Made by a program: the position numbers and the translations under genes | Source: Streptomyces cynarae | GTDB lineage: Bacteria; Actinomycetota; Actinomycetes; Streptomycetales; Streptomycetaceae | DNA length: 64,000 bases | Reading direction: 5' to 3' | Assembly: GCF_025642135.1 (NCBI RefSeq) | Contig: NZ_CP106793.1 | Span: forward strand, 8,462,001-8,526,000 | Notes under the pieces: generated by a model | Databases searched by the model: none | What the model was told of the DNA's origin: nothing | Seen by the model: only the letters and a program-made list of their open reading frames with translations | Shown here: piece after piece, positions 1-7,665 of the stretch | How the letters are laid out: the number at the start of each line of letters is the position of its first letter | How positions within the stretch are numbered: the stretch's first letter is position 1

Positions 1-218
1 GGCCGGAGCGCTCTCCAGGCCTGCATCGGGGGCGATCTCCACGCGCCGGCACGCGCCGGTGACCGCATGCGCGTGATCATCGGGGAGTCAGAGGAACGGG
101 ACTGGCCGCGGCCGGGGAGGCGGCCACGCAGCTCGGCGTGTCACCTGGTGCCGTCGGCTCACCGGTCCGAGGCGGTGGCCGCTTCGGCGCGGCACCGGCC
201 AGGTGGGGAGCGTGCCTG

Positions 219-581
219 TCACGCGTCCAAGGCGGCGCGGAGGGTGGGGTGGAAGTCGATGAGGGAGTCAAGGCCGACCAGCTGCAGGACGCGCAGGACG
301 GGCTGCCGAACGCCGGCCAGGCGCAGCCAGCCGCCCTCTCCGTGGGCCTGCTGGGCGGCGATGAGGGCGGTGATGCCGCCGGAGTCCAGGAAGGTCACGC
401 CGCTGAGGTCCGCTACGGTCCGCGGCGCGGGGGTGCCGGAGGGAGGCGTCAGGGCCTGGCGGAGAGAGCTGACGGTGTTGTGGTCGATCTCGCCTTGCAC
501 CGTGACCACGGTGACTCCGTCGACGAGGGCGCTGGTGATCGACAGGCGGTTCGGTTCTGCCAGTTCGTCGGTGTCTGTCAC
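219..581 (-). CDS. STAS-domain anti-anti-sigma factor
   Basis: This 120-residue protein is almost entirely one STAS domain. Family knowledge makes it an anti-sigma-factor antagonist that binds an RsbW-type ATPase kinase and is switched off by phosphorylation of a conserved serine. The phosphorylation-site region reads DLSGVTFLDSGGITAL near residues 72-87, with the expected D-S pair. The N-terminal strand carries VTVVTVQGEID. The start is GTG, preceded by GAGGG. It lies back to back with an HATPase gene, its natural partner class, so the pair may form one switching module. The cognate sigma factor is not in the adjacent sequence. Confidence 0.88.
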   Translation of the reverse strand: MTDTDELAEPNRLSITSALVDGVTVVTVQGEIDHNTVSSLRQALTPPSGTPAPRTVADLSGVTFLDSGGITALIAAQQAHGEGGWLRLAGVRQPVLRVLQLVGLDSLIDFHPTLRAALDA

Positions 582-751
582 ACGTCCCTCGACAACGCTC
601 GGTGATCTTCAAACCAGTGCTTCCCCGCAGATGCTGCCCCAAGATGCTACGGGGGATGCTCTCGAGGTGCCGCCACTTGGGTGCGGCAGGTCTGTACGGC
701 TCGGGAGTGGGTATACGCGGCCGTGTGAACGGGGTAGCGAAGGTGATTCGG

Positions 752-1231
752 ATGGAACCAGATGTCCTCGGGGAGGACCGGATAGCGCCACAGCGTGCGT
801 ATGTGCACATCACGGCCGCCTTGGAGGGCGATGGTGCCTGCATCGCCGAGGCCCGCCATCTGGCGGCTGACTTCCTCGCCCGGGCGGAGGCCGTCCATGG
901 GGTGCCCGTGCCGGACCGCACGGTGGATCTGACGCAACTGGTGGTCAGCGAACTGGTCACCAATGCCCGCAAGTACGCGCCCGGTCCCGTGCTGCTGGAG
1001 GTGCGTATCGCCGACGGGGCGGTGGAGGTGGAGGTCTGGGACAGCGATCCGGTGCTGCCGGTGGCCCGGGCGGCCGACCCCGGCCGGGTGGGCCAGCACG
1101 GCTTGGAGATCGTGATGGCCGTCGTGCAGGGCTTCGAGGCACGACGGGAACCGGTCGGCAAGCGCATCACCGCCAGGATCGCCCTGCCTGACGAGCCGGT
1201 CGTCGACATCGTCGGACGTCGCGCCCGGTAG
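752..1231 (+). CDS. RsbW-like HATPase (anti-sigma regulatory kinase family)
   Basis: This protein of about 159 residues has an HATPase_c_2 fold. The N-box reads ELVTNARKYA, and the later ATP-lid motifs are VWDSDP and GQHGLEIV. In Streptomyces such stand-alone ATPases bind ATP and act as anti-sigma kinases or related regulators. The open frame extends upstream to 602, but ATG at 752 has a GAAGG Shine-Dalgarno at 739-743, and the extra N-terminus looks non-coding, so I start it there. It is divergent from the STAS gene at 219-581. A direct pairing of the two is inferred from position only. Confidence 0.82.
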   Translation: MEPDVLGEDRIAPQRAYVHITAALEGDGACIAEARHLAADFLARAEAVHGVPVPDRTVDLTQLVVSELVTNARKYAPGPVLLEVRIADGAVEVEVWDSDPVLPVARAADPGRVGQHGLEIVMAVVQGFEARREPVGKRITARIALPDEPVVDIVGRRAR

Positions 1232-1559
1232 GCCCGAGCACCGCCCCGGCCTGCCCCAGATCGGACCGTCGGCCGGAGTGACGCCGCCAGAGCCCCCGGC
1301 CATGGCCCCGGCCGCCCCGCTGCTCAGTGGCCGCCGTACGTCCGCCCGCGGCTGTACACACTCCATGGCCGGTCGGGGGATTCCACCGACCAAGGTCCGA
1401 CCACGCAGGGCAGCCGTCCCGCAGGCCCGGCGGTACGCCGCACGTTGTCGGACGCCGGGGAGGGGTACTCGGCACGGAACGGCGTCGGGAGGCGGGGGAG
1501 GACCACAGGCAGCGATACGGAGACGGAACCGCTCCGCGATTCCGTCGGACGGGGCGGTC
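1232..1559. other. Intergenic region, no gene seen
   Basis: About 330 bases between the ATPase and the metallo-hydrolase. An open frame runs through it in phase with the downstream gene, but its translation is low-complexity Pro/Arg/Ala and has no Shine-Dalgarno. Apart from the repeat at 1522-1546 I see nothing in it. Confidence 0.5.
1522..1546. promoter_or_regulatory. Inverted repeat upstream of the 1560 hydrolase gene
   Basis: GACGGAA at 1522-1528 is perfectly mirrored by TTCCGTC at 1540-1546, with an 11-nt spacer. It ends 13 nt before the chosen ATG. It could be an operator or a leader hairpin. No regulator can be assigned. Confidence 0.25.
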
Positions 1560-2405
1560 ATGACCAAGGCCACTGATGACGCGGTCGAAATCCATTTCAT
1601 CGGCAACGCAACTGTCCTGCTCCGCTACGGGGAGCTGACCCTCCTGACGGACCCCAATTTCCTGCACCGCGGCGAGTACGCCTACCTCGGGTACGGGCTG
1701 GTGAGCCGCCGCCTCACCGAGCCGGCCCTCGATGCCGCCGCACTGCCGCGCCTCGATGCCGTGGTCCTCTCCCACCTCCACGGAGACCACTGGGATCGCA
1801 GGGCCCGCCGGCACCTCGACCGTTCCCTCCCCCTCGTCACCACCCCGCACGCCGCGCGCCGCCTCAGGACCGTGCACGGGTTCCGCCGGGCGGGAGGACT
1901 GCGGACCTGGCAGAGCTGTACGCTCCGGCGCGGTGACGACCAGGTGCGCATCACCGCGTTGCCCGGCCGGCACGCAGGCCACCCGGTGCTGCGCCGCCTG
2001 CTTCCGCCGGTGATGGGCAGCATGCTCGAATTCGGCCCCTCGCGCGGCCCTGTCCGGCTGCGGCTGTACGTATCGGGAGACACGCTCGTGTTCGACGGGC
2101 TCGACGCCATCGCCCAGCGCTTCCCGGCCGCCGATCTCGCCGTGCTGCACCTCGGCGGCACCCTCCTGCCGGGTGGCTTCCTGGTGACCATGGACGGCGC
2201 GCAGGGAGCCGAACTGGCCCGGCGGCTCCAGCCCCGCCTGCTCCTGCCCGTCCACTACGGCGACTACACGGTGATGCGCTCGCCGCTCGCGGACTTCCTC
2301 GCCGCGATCGCGCAGGCGGGGCTGGGTGATCGGCTCGTCCGCTGCCGTCATGGACAGCGAGCGCGGGTGAGCGCGGCGAAGGACGAGGCTCCTGCCGTCT
2401 TCTGA
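1560..2405 (+). CDS. Metallo-beta-lactamase-fold hydrolase (UlaG/NAPE-PLD-like)
   Basis: A 281-residue MBL-fold protein. It begins VEIHFIGNATVLLRYGELTLLTDPNF, as in the subfamily that includes UlaG and N-acyl-phosphatidylethanolamine phospholipase D. The metal-binding signature HLHGDHWD lies near residue 71, a second aspartate sits in the strand YVSGDT, and a late histidine is in LLPVHYGDY. It should be a binuclear-metal hydrolase; the substrate cannot be told from sequence. ATG 1560 is chosen because the family N-terminal strand starts about 10 residues later; the longer frame adds only low-complexity sequence. It is convergent with the downstream deacetylase, 11 nt away. Confidence 0.85.
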   Translation: MTKATDDAVEIHFIGNATVLLRYGELTLLTDPNFLHRGEYAYLGYGLVSRRLTEPALDAAALPRLDAVVLSHLHGDHWDRRARRHLDRSLPLVTTPHAARRLRTVHGFRRAGGLRTWQSCTLRRGDDQVRITALPGRHAGHPVLRRLLPPVMGSMLEFGPSRGPVRLRLYVSGDTLVFDGLDAIAQRFPAADLAVLHLGGTLLPGGFLVTMDGAQGAELARRLQPRLLLPVHYGDYTVMRSPLADFLAAIAQAGLGDRLVRCRHGQRARVSAAKDEAPAVF

Positions 2406-2416
2406 CGCGGTGTCGT

Positions 2417-3289
2417 TCAGCGACCGGCCGGTGGCTGGATGTAGTCCTCCAGGCGCGCCACGGCGAATCCCTGCTCCTGGATGCGCTCGAGGAGATTGCG
2501 GAACATCTCCGTCATGCCGGCGCCCTTGAGCTCCTTCGGACCCCGGAAGTGGGTGAGGATGATGTCCCCGGGACGCAGCTTCTTGTCCGGCTCCTGGTAC
2601 TGCATGTTCTTGATCTGCATGGACTCCCGCCACCAGACGATCGCCCGCGGTCCGCACTCACCCACCGCGATCCGGGTGTTGAGGTTGTACGCGCCGTAGG
2701 GCGGGCGGAACAGCAGGGGCGCGGTTCCGTACTGCTGGGTGAGGATCTTCTGGTTGCCGCAGACCTCTTCCTTCTGCCGGGCCGGCGGGAGGGTGTTCAT
2801 CACCGGGTGGTGCAGGGTGTGGTTCTGTATGTGGTCACCCATCGCCTGCAGCGGCTTGAAGTACGCGTAGTCCGACTTTATGGCGTCGTTCGTCAGGAAC
2901 ATCGTGATCGGGACCTTCAGGTCCCGCATCATCTGTATGAACCTGGGGTCCTTCTCCTGGCCGTCGTCGACGGTGATGAAGACGACCTTCTGCGAGGTCG
3001 GTATGTGGGTGAAGACCGGGACGGTTCCGGTCGCGGAGAGTTTCACAGGTTTGTCGACCGGAGGCTTCGGGGTCGCGGGCAGCGGTGTCAGGCCCCACTT
3101 GTGCCAGGCGTCGGCGGCGGCGCGTGGCGAGCTGCTTGCGCTGCCGCCGGTGAGGGTGGGCTGCGACGAAGTGGGGGCCGCTCCGAGGCCCCTTGCGTCG
3201 CCCGCGCCGCAGCCTCCGACGGTCAGGGCCGCCACGACCGCTCCCGCCAGTGCCCCGTGGAACCTGCCCCGCCCGCCGCGCCGCTTCAC
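2417..3289 (-). CDS. NodB-type polysaccharide deacetylase, predicted lipoprotein
   Basis: A protein of about 290 residues with a secretion signal ending in a lipobox (LTVGGC), then a Ser/Thr/Pro linker and a NodB domain. The carbohydrate-esterase-4 motifs are present in order: ITVDDG (catalytic Asp pair), HTLHHP (metal histidines), RPPYG and ILTHF. The expected role is metal-dependent N-deacetylation of a cell-wall or extracellular polysaccharide outside the membrane. GTG 3289 has a GGGGGG Shine-Dalgarno about 6 nt upstream; an alternative GTG at 3304 adds five residues. The substrate (peptidoglycan, chitin oligomer or other) is unknown. Confidence 0.9.
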   Translation of the reverse strand: MKRRGGRGRFHGALAGAVVAALTVGGCGAGDARGLGAAPTSSQPTLTGGSASSSPRAAADAWHKWGLTPLPATPKPPVDKPVKLSATGTVPVFTHIPTSQKVVFITVDDGQEKDPRFIQMMRDLKVPITMFLTNDAIKSDYAYFKPLQAMGDHIQNHTLHHPVMNTLPPARQKEEVCGNQKILTQQYGTAPLLFRPPYGAYNLNTRIAVGECGPRAIVWWRESMQIKNMQYQEPDKKLRPGDIILTHFRGPKELKGAGMTEMFRNLLERIQEQGFAVARLEDYIQPPAGR

Positions 3290-3707
3290 TGCGCGTCCCC
3301 CCACACCTGCCGTGCCTTCACTGCCTGTCGCTGTGTATGAGTACCTGGCGGCACGAGCGGTTCCTTCAACGCCGGCGTTCGTCCGGAGACCGGCCGGGGC
3401 CGTTGGCCCGGCCTCGGCGCCTTTGGGAGGCGAGGACAGCCACTCGACCGGGGCTCAGCGAGCGAGCCGATCAGGGCGGCTCGGACGACCTCATGAGCGA
3501 TGCCGGGGGAGGAGCCGGCCGCGCCTGACCGTCCCGTTCATGGGCGTTTCCCCAGGTCGGGGGGCGGCGACCATGGGGGCGGCTCCGGCGCGGACACGAG
3601 CGCGCGCTGTGGGCGGCGGCGGGAATGCGTGAGCGGGTCCGCTTGTTGCAGGAGACAGCTGACATGCCCGGGCCAAACGTCCGGGGTGTGAGCGAAAGGA
3701 GGACCTC
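3290..3707. other. Intergenic region, no gene seen
   Basis: About 420 bases upstream of the deacetylase and of the ribosomal-protein operon. Open frames here have no convincing start or composition. It should hold the divergent promoters. I looked for a Zur-type palindrome before the L33 gene and did not recognise one by eye. Confidence 0.45.
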
Positions 3708-3872
3708 ATGGCACGCAGCAACGCGCGTCCCGTCGTCAGGCTGAAGTCGACAGCCGGGACCGGTGTCACCTACGTGACGCGCAAGAACCGTCTCAACGAC
3801 CCCGACCGGCTCGTCCTGCGCAAGTACGACCCGGTGGTCGGCCGGCACGTCGACTTCCGCGAGGAACGCTGA
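3708..3872 (+). CDS. rpmG: 50S ribosomal protein L33, cysteine-free paralogue
   Basis: A 54-residue L33, starting [20 protein letters not shown] and including [14 protein letters not shown]. The zinc-binding CxxC pairs of the zinc-dependent form are absent; there is no cysteine at all. It is therefore a 'C-minus' paralogue, which in actinobacteria typically replaces the zinc-binding form when zinc is scarce. A strong AAAGGAGG Shine-Dalgarno lies 6 nt upstream of ATG. It is first in a three-gene operon with L31 type B and L36. Confidence 0.93.
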   Translation: MARSNARPVVRLKSTAGTGVTYVTRKNRLNDPDRLVLRKYDPVVGRHVDFREER

Positions 3873-3919
3873 ACCACGCCTCCGCCCCCTGGGCGGTGGA
3901 CCACGAGGAGGTACACCCC

Positions 3920-4180
3920 ATGAGGCCCGACATCCACCCCGACTCCCGCCTGGTCGTCTTCCGCGACCGGGCCGCGAACGCCTCGTTCCTCATTCGCTCG
4001 ACCGCGCACTCGGCCCGGACGACCGAATGGGAGGACGGCCGCATCTACCCGCTGATCGACGTGGAGATCTCGTCGGCCAGTCACCCGTTCTACACCGGCA
4101 CCTCGCGCGTCGTGGACACCGCGGGCCGCGTCGAGCGTTTCGAGCGCCGGTACGGCCGCGCGGCGGCGGCCCGCCACTGA
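3920..4180 (+). CDS. rpmE2: 50S ribosomal protein L31 type B (cysteine-free)
   Basis: An 86-residue type B L31: [17 protein letters not shown] near the start, then the [12 protein letters not shown] segment shared by L31 proteins. No cysteine is present, so it is the zinc-independent form. The frame is open from 3896, but ATG 3920 has GAGGAGG at 3905-3911 with ideal spacing and matches the family N-terminus. The C-terminal tail ([11 protein letters not shown]) is longer and more basic than the core. It is second in the operon, 47 nt after L33. Confidence 0.93.
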   Translation: MRPDIHPDSRLVVFRDRAANASFLIRSTAHSARTTEWEDGRIYPLIDVEISSASHPFYTGTSRVVDTAGRVERFERRYGRAAAARH

Positions 4181-4223
4181 CCGCGGCCGCGGTTCCGGTT
4201 CCGAGCAGAAGGAGAGACCCGTC

Positions 4224-4346
4224 ATGAAGGTGCGCAAGTCCCTGCGCTCACTGAAGTCCAAGCCCGGCGCCCAGGTGGTCCGCCGACGCGGCGTGACCTT
4301 CGTCATCAACAAGAAGGACCCGCGCTTCAAGGCCCGCCAGGGCTGA
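4224..4346 (+). CDS. rpmJ: 50S ribosomal protein L36, cysteine-free paralogue
   Basis: A 40-residue L36: [20 protein letters not shown] at the start and [12 protein letters not shown] at the end. The Cys/His zinc ribbon of canonical L36 is missing. An AGAAGGAGA Shine-Dalgarno lies upstream of ATG. It is the last gene of the L33-L31B-L36 operon and is followed by a perfect 14-bp terminator hairpin. The simultaneous loss of cysteines in all three proteins supports a zinc-sparing set. Confidence 0.93.
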   Translation: MKVRKSLRSLKSKPGAQVVRRRGVTFVINKKDPRFKARQG

Positions 4347-4370
4347 CCGCCTGCCACGGAGAGAACACGA

Positions 4371-4403
4371 TCGGCCCGGCCCGCACCACGCGGGCCGGGC
4401 CGA
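4371..4403 (+). terminator. Hairpin terminator of the ribosomal-protein operon
   Basis: A perfect 14-bp stem, TCGGCCCGGCCCGC at 4371-4384 and its complement at 4390-4403, with a 5-nt loop (accac). It starts 25 nt after the L36 stop codon. There is no T-run, as is usual in streptomycetes. Confidence 0.8.
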
Positions 4404-4702
4404 TGCGCGTTCCGGGCCGTCGCCCGGCCGCGCGCTGACGGATCCTCCGCGTCGACCGGATCAGCGCGCGCATTCCCAACCGCCGCCCGAGGTGCCCGGC
4501 TGATCCAGGGGCTCCGGGGTCCCCTGAACGCAGGCTCTCCATCCGTTACGGACGGGAATGGGCTGATTGGGGGAGCTCGGGCGGCACGGCGGTCCGGAGC
4601 GACTCGCACGGTGAGCGGCTTCTCCACTGGCCAGAGCGGGGTGGGAGCGGAGGCGGGTCCGCGGTCGTGGTTCCCGTGCGGGTCATTGGCACGTACAAGG
4701 GA

Positions 4703-4733
4703 GCGTTACGGATATGTCGGCGTTTTGTAACGC
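4703..4733. promoter_or_regulatory. Inverted repeat GCGTTAC-N17-GTAACGC
   Basis: GCGTTAC (4703-4709) and GTAACGC (4727-4733) form a perfect 7-bp inverted repeat in AT-richer sequence 130 nt upstream of the secreted His-rich protein gene. It is a possible regulator-binding site. It does not match a Zur box I know. Confidence 0.3.
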
Positions 4734-4808
4734 GAACGGTGTGGTTGATCTCGCGGCGATGAAGCCCGCCAGAGTGGCGGCCTCGGCACCCAGCCGGGAT
4801 CTCGGATG

Positions 4809-4836
4809 CACACCCGCCCCGATCGGGGTGGGTGTG
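4809..4836. promoter_or_regulatory. 28-nt near-perfect palindrome in the leader
   Basis: CACACCC-G-CCCC-GATC-GGGG-T-GGGTGTG: a palindrome with one G/T mismatch pair, ending 25 nt before the ATG at 4862. It could act as an attenuator hairpin or as a protein-binding site. Confidence 0.4.
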
Positions 4837-4861
4837 CGTGAACGCCAGAAGGGACAGCTCC

Positions 4862-5233
4862 ATGTCTGTTTCTCGTACCGCTCTTCGGCTCCTCGCCGCG
4901 TGTGTGGCATCGGGCGCCCTCGTGGGAGCGGCCGCCCTGCCCGCCCTCGCCGACGGAGGCAGTCACGTCCGTGAGCAGGGGAGAAGTTACGCCCACAGCG
5001 ACAGCCTCGACACCGTCCGCGACCACGACCACGACCGCGACCGCGGTTACAGGCACGGCCACGGCCACGGCCGTGATCACTTCCGCGGCTGGGACCGGGA
5101 CTACGGCCGTCACCACGGCTGGTACGGCGACCGTCACCACGACCGCCGTCTGGGTGACTGGCTTCGCAACCACGGCCGGCACCACGGCTGGTACGGCGAG
5201 CGGCATCACGGTCACCACCCGCACCACCGCTAG
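4862..5233 (+). CDS. Secreted histidine-rich protein
   Basis: A 123-residue protein with a clear Sec signal peptide (hydrophobic LRLLAACVASGALVGAAALPALA, cleavage near residue 31). The mature part is dominated by His, Asp, Arg, Gly and Tyr, with runs such as DHDHDRDR and HGHGHGRDH, and two copies of GRHHGWYG(D/E)RHH. I recognise no enzyme family. Composition suggests binding of Zn, Ni or Cu outside the membrane. GAAGGGA precedes ATG 4862 at good spacing. It lies just after the cysteine-free ribosomal-protein operon, so a role in zinc handling is plausible but inferred. Confidence 0.78.
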   Translation: MSVSRTALRLLAACVASGALVGAAALPALADGGSHVREQGRSYAHSDSLDTVRDHDHDRDRGYRHGHGHGRDHFRGWDRDYGRHHGWYGDRHHDRRLGDWLRNHGRHHGWYGERHHGHHPHHR

Positions 5234-5429
5234 GACCTGACGCCACCTGGGCCCGCGGGGGTGTGGTGGGCGACTCGCTCATCGACAGCCTGTGGGGCGG
5301 GCCCAGGCGGGGGACCGCGATCGAGACGGACCTGTGAGCCGAGGGAGAAGAGGGGCACCCGTGCGGTGACCTCGTGCCCGGGGGTCGGCGGCGGGTGTCG
5401 GTCGGGTGCAGTGACGGGAGTGATGGGAC

Positions 5430-5912
5430 ATGGCGGACGTCGACGCGTTCATGAGCCGGCTCAACCCCGAGATGTGCGTCGTCACGGCCGCGGCGGGCGG
5501 GGAGCGGTCGGGGTGTCTGGTCGGCTTCTCGTCGCAGTGCTCCATCCGGCCGGTGCGGTTCGTGGTGTGGCTGTCCAAGGCCAATCACACCTATGGGGTG
5601 GCCCGCGACGCGGAATGCCTCGCCGTCCATCTGCTGACCGGCGACCAGCACAAGCTGGCGGCTCTGTTCGGCGGGGAGACGGGCGACGAGGTCGACAAGT
5701 TCTCGCAGGTGCGCTGGACGTGGGGGCATGGCGGGGCGGTCGTCCTGGAGGACGCGGCGGCCTGGTTCGTCGGCACCGTCGAGCGAAGCGTCGACGGTGG
5801 CGATCACGTCGGCTTCGTCCTCGAACCAGTGCAGTGCGGTCGGCGGGCCGACGGCCCCTTGCTGCGGCTCGGCGACGCCCTCGACATCAGTCCAGGTCAC
5901 CCGGCGGACTGA
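5430..5912 (+). CDS. Flavin reductase-like FMN-binding protein
   Basis: A 160-residue protein of the flavin reductase/FMN-binding split-barrel family: VVTAAAGGERSGCLVGFSSQ and the conserved later segment PVRFVVWLSKANHTY. Members bind FMN and reduce flavin or act as small flavoenzymes in the cytoplasm. The partner monooxygenase, if any, is not evident nearby. A GGGAGTGATGGGACATG context gives an acceptable ribosome-binding site. The following gene (Hsp20) starts 127 nt later behind its own putative operator. Confidence 0.8.
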   Translation: MADVDAFMSRLNPEMCVVTAAAGGERSGCLVGFSSQCSIRPVRFVVWLSKANHTYGVARDAECLAVHLLTGDQHKLAALFGGETGDEVDKFSQVRWTWGHGGAVVLEDAAAWFVGTVERSVDGGDHVGFVLEPVQCGRRADGPLLRLGDALDISPGHPAD

Positions 5913-5938
5913 CCGTCCCGGCCGTTCCGCCGACGAAA

Positions 5939-5963
5939 AAGTTGAGCCGACAGGTGTCAACTT
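5939..5963. promoter_or_regulatory. Inverted repeat upstream of hsp20
   Basis: AAGTTGA (5939-5945) mirrored by TCAACTT (5957-5963) with an 11-nt spacer, about 75 nt upstream of the Hsp20 ATG. The TGTCAAC part resembles the half-sites bound by Streptomyces heat-shock repressors of hsp18-type genes. This is a candidate operator only. Confidence 0.4.
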
Positions 5964-6038
5964 CTCGGTCGGTGCGGTATATCGGAAGTGAAGAAGGAGA
6001 AGCGGAACAACAGGAGTACGCACGAAGGAGGGATACAG

Positions 6039-6461
6039 ATGCTGATGCGGACGGATCCCTTCCGCGAGTTCGACCGGCTCGCCGAACGGGTCCTGGGCAC
6101 GGCCGCCCGCCCCGCCGCCATGCCGATGGACGCCTGGCGCGAGGGTGACACGTTCTGTGTGGAACTGGATCTGCCGGGCGTGACACCGGAGTCGATCGAC
6201 CTCGACGTGGAACGCAACGTCCTGACCGTGAAGGCCGAGCGCAAGCCGGCGTACGGCGAGGACAGCGAAATGGTGATCACCGAGCGGCCTGCGGGGACGT
6301 TCAGTCGGCAGCTGTTCCTCGGCGAGACCCTGGACATCGAGCGGATCGACGCCTCCTACGAGGCCGGCGTCCTGAAGCTGCGGATCCCGGTCGCCGACCA
6401 GGCGAAGCCCCGGAAGATCGCCGTCAGTGGCGGCGGTGAGCGCAGGGAGCTCAAGAGCTGA
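6039..6461 (+). CDS. Hsp20/alpha-crystallin small heat-shock protein
   Basis: A 140-residue small heat-shock protein. The alpha-crystallin core includes [22 protein letters not shown] and the closing [10 protein letters not shown] motif (G-x-L). It should form oligomers that hold unfolding proteins in solution. ATG 6039 is preceded by GAAGGAGGG at 6024-6032; an in-frame ATG at 5988 adds a Lys/Arg-rich segment without family similarity. An inverted repeat sits upstream, and a bidirectional terminator follows at 6491-6527. Confidence 0.93.
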   Translation: MLMRTDPFREFDRLAERVLGTAARPAAMPMDAWREGDTFCVELDLPGVTPESIDLDVERNVLTVKAERKPAYGEDSEMVITERPAGTFSRQLFLGETLDIERIDASYEAGVLKLRIPVADQAKPRKIAVSGGGERRELKS

Positions 6462-6490
6462 TCCGAGGCGAACTCCCTTCGCCGGTCACA

Positions 6491-6527
6491 GCGGCAGGGT
6501 CCGGGCGGCGAGCCCGGACCCTGCCGT
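6491..6527. terminator. Bidirectional terminator hairpin
   Basis: GCGGCAGGGTCCGGGC (6491-6506), loop GGCGA, and its complement 6512-6526 with a final G.T pair. It lies between the convergent hsp20 and hxlR genes. A near copy is found at 17655-17691. Confidence 0.82.
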
Positions 6528-6547
6528 CATGCTCGTCACGCCCGCGG

Positions 6548-7042
6548 TCAGGTCAGTGCGCGCGCTGAGGCGCCGGGCCGTGTGTAAGCCTGTCGCGGGG
6601 TGAGAGGCCCGTGATCGCCTGTGCAGACGACGACGGCTTCCAGGGGTTCGCCGCAGTCGCGGTGGTGGACCTCCAGGGGCGGTCCCTCCGGGTCCGCCGT
6701 GTAGCGGTCGCCCCACTGTTTGAGCGCGATCATCACGGGCCACAGATCCCAGCCCTTGCGTGTGAGCCGGTATTCATGGCGGGTGCGGTGGCCCGGCTCG
6801 CGGTACGGGACGGTGTCCAGGATCCCGGCCGCGACCAGTTTGCGCAGCCGGTCCGACAGAACCGCATCGGACAGCCCCACGTGGCGGCGGAAGTCGTCGA
6901 AGCGGTGCACGCCGTTCATGGCGTCGCGCAACACCAGCATCGACCACTTCTCGCCGATCAGGTCCAGGGTGCGCTGCACCGTGCAGTTCTGGGGGCTCGT
7001 CTCCAGCCAGGTCATACGGCCATCGTAGGCTGGCTTCGTCAT
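6548..7042 (-). CDS. HxlR-family transcriptional regulator
   Basis: A 164-residue winged-helix protein of the HxlR family: NCTVQRTLDLIGEKWSMLVLRD, RFDDFRRHVGLSDAVLSDRLRKL and YRLTRKGWDLWPV, all typical. The N-terminal cysteine of HxlR proteins is present (PQNC), so redox or electrophile sensing is possible. Start could be 7042 or the internal ATG at 7015, which begins MTWLETSPQNC; neither has a strong Shine-Dalgarno. It is divergent from a thioesterase gene, with nested GCTGGCT-type repeats between them. Confidence 0.9.
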   Translation of the reverse strand: MTKPAYDGRMTWLETSPQNCTVQRTLDLIGEKWSMLVLRDAMNGVHRFDDFRRHVGLSDAVLSDRLRKLVAAGILDTVPYREPGHRTRHEYRLTRKGWDLWPVMIALKQWGDRYTADPEGPPLEVHHRDCGEPLEAVVVCTGDHGPLTPRQAYTRPGASARALT

Positions 7043-7087
7043 TGACAGCCAGGGTGGCGCTGGCTAACTTTCCGTTCTGAAGCCAGC
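7029..7087. promoter_or_regulatory. Nested inverted repeats between hxlR and the thioesterase gene
   Basis: The outer pair is GCTGGCTTC (7029-7037) and GAAGCCAGC (7079-7087), a perfect 9-bp inverted repeat. The inner pair is AGCCAG (7047-7052) and CTGGCT (7060-7065). The four half-sites are arranged almost symmetrically about position 7057, which fits cooperative binding by dimers of the HxlR protein. The left half lies inside the hxlR 5' end if 7042 is the start. Confidence 0.55.
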
Positions 7088-7105
7088 ACGGGGAAGGAAG
7101 CGCCC

Positions 7106-7600
7106 ATGACGAGGTCACGCACGTTCGAGTGGAAGGACCCCAGCGTCTCCGCGGCCGCGGTCGGGCAGGAGAGCGGGCTCGACTTCCTTCGCAGCGTGCT
7201 CAGCGGGCGTCTGCCTGCCGCGCCCATCGCCGCGACCCTCGGCTTCACCCTGGAGGAGGTCGAGTTCGGCCGTGCCGTCTTCGCCCTGGAACCGGGGGAG
7301 GAGCACTACAACCCCATCGGCAGCGTCCACGGCGGCGTCTACGCCACCCTGCTCGACTCGGCCGCCGGTTGTGCCGTGCAGTCCGTCCTCCCGACAGGCA
7401 TGGGCTACACCTCGCTCGACCTGAGCCTGAAATTCCTGCGCCCGATGACCGTCGACACCGGCAAGGTCCGCGCGGTCGGCACCGTCCTCAACCACGGCCG
7501 CCGTACGGCCCTCGCCCAGGCGGAGCTGCTCGACTCCGAGGACCGCCTGCTCGCCCACGCCACCAGCAGCTGCATGCTCTTTCCCGTCACCCGGAGTTAG
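7106..7600 (+). CDS. PaaI-type hotdog-fold thioesterase
   Basis: A 164-residue hotdog-fold protein. The signature NPIGSVHGGVYATLLDSAAG carries the HGG motif of the PaaI/YbgC-like acyl-CoA thioesterases, and DLSLKFLRPM and A-E-x-x-D-S segments follow. It is expected to hydrolyse aryl- or acyl-CoA in the cytoplasm. GGGGAAGGAA precedes ATG 7106. It is divergent from and probably controlled by the HxlR regulator at 6548-7042; such pairs often respond to aromatic or electrophilic compounds. Confidence 0.88.
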   Translation: MTRSRTFEWKDPSVSAAAVGQESGLDFLRSVLSGRLPAAPIAATLGFTLEEVEFGRAVFALEPGEEHYNPIGSVHGGVYATLLDSAAGCAVQSVLPTGMGYTSLDLSLKFLRPMTVDTGKVRAVGTVLNHGRRTALAQAELLDSEDRLLAHATSSCMLFPVTRS

Positions 7601-7665
7601 AGCCTCGGCGGTCGGCAGGCGCACGGTGAGCGCGTCGCCGGAGGCACCGCCCGGGCGCTTCGTTT

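Larger units (their letters stand above)
4347..4861. other. Gene-free spacer before the His-rich protein gene
   Basis: About 515 bases holding the operon terminator, an inverted repeat and a near-perfect palindrome (annotated separately), and otherwise no supported gene. The AT-richer stretch near 4680-4750 is the likely promoter zone of the gene at 4862. Confidence 0.5.

Noticed and set aside
1..218. Possible gene end at the left edge
   Set aside because: A minus frame near the edge reads protein-like for about 25 codons, but it has no start signal and too little sequence to support a call.
3640..3707. Zur box upstream of the cysteine-free ribosomal proteins
   Set aside because: Expected from biology, but I could not see a matching palindrome, so I do not annotate one.
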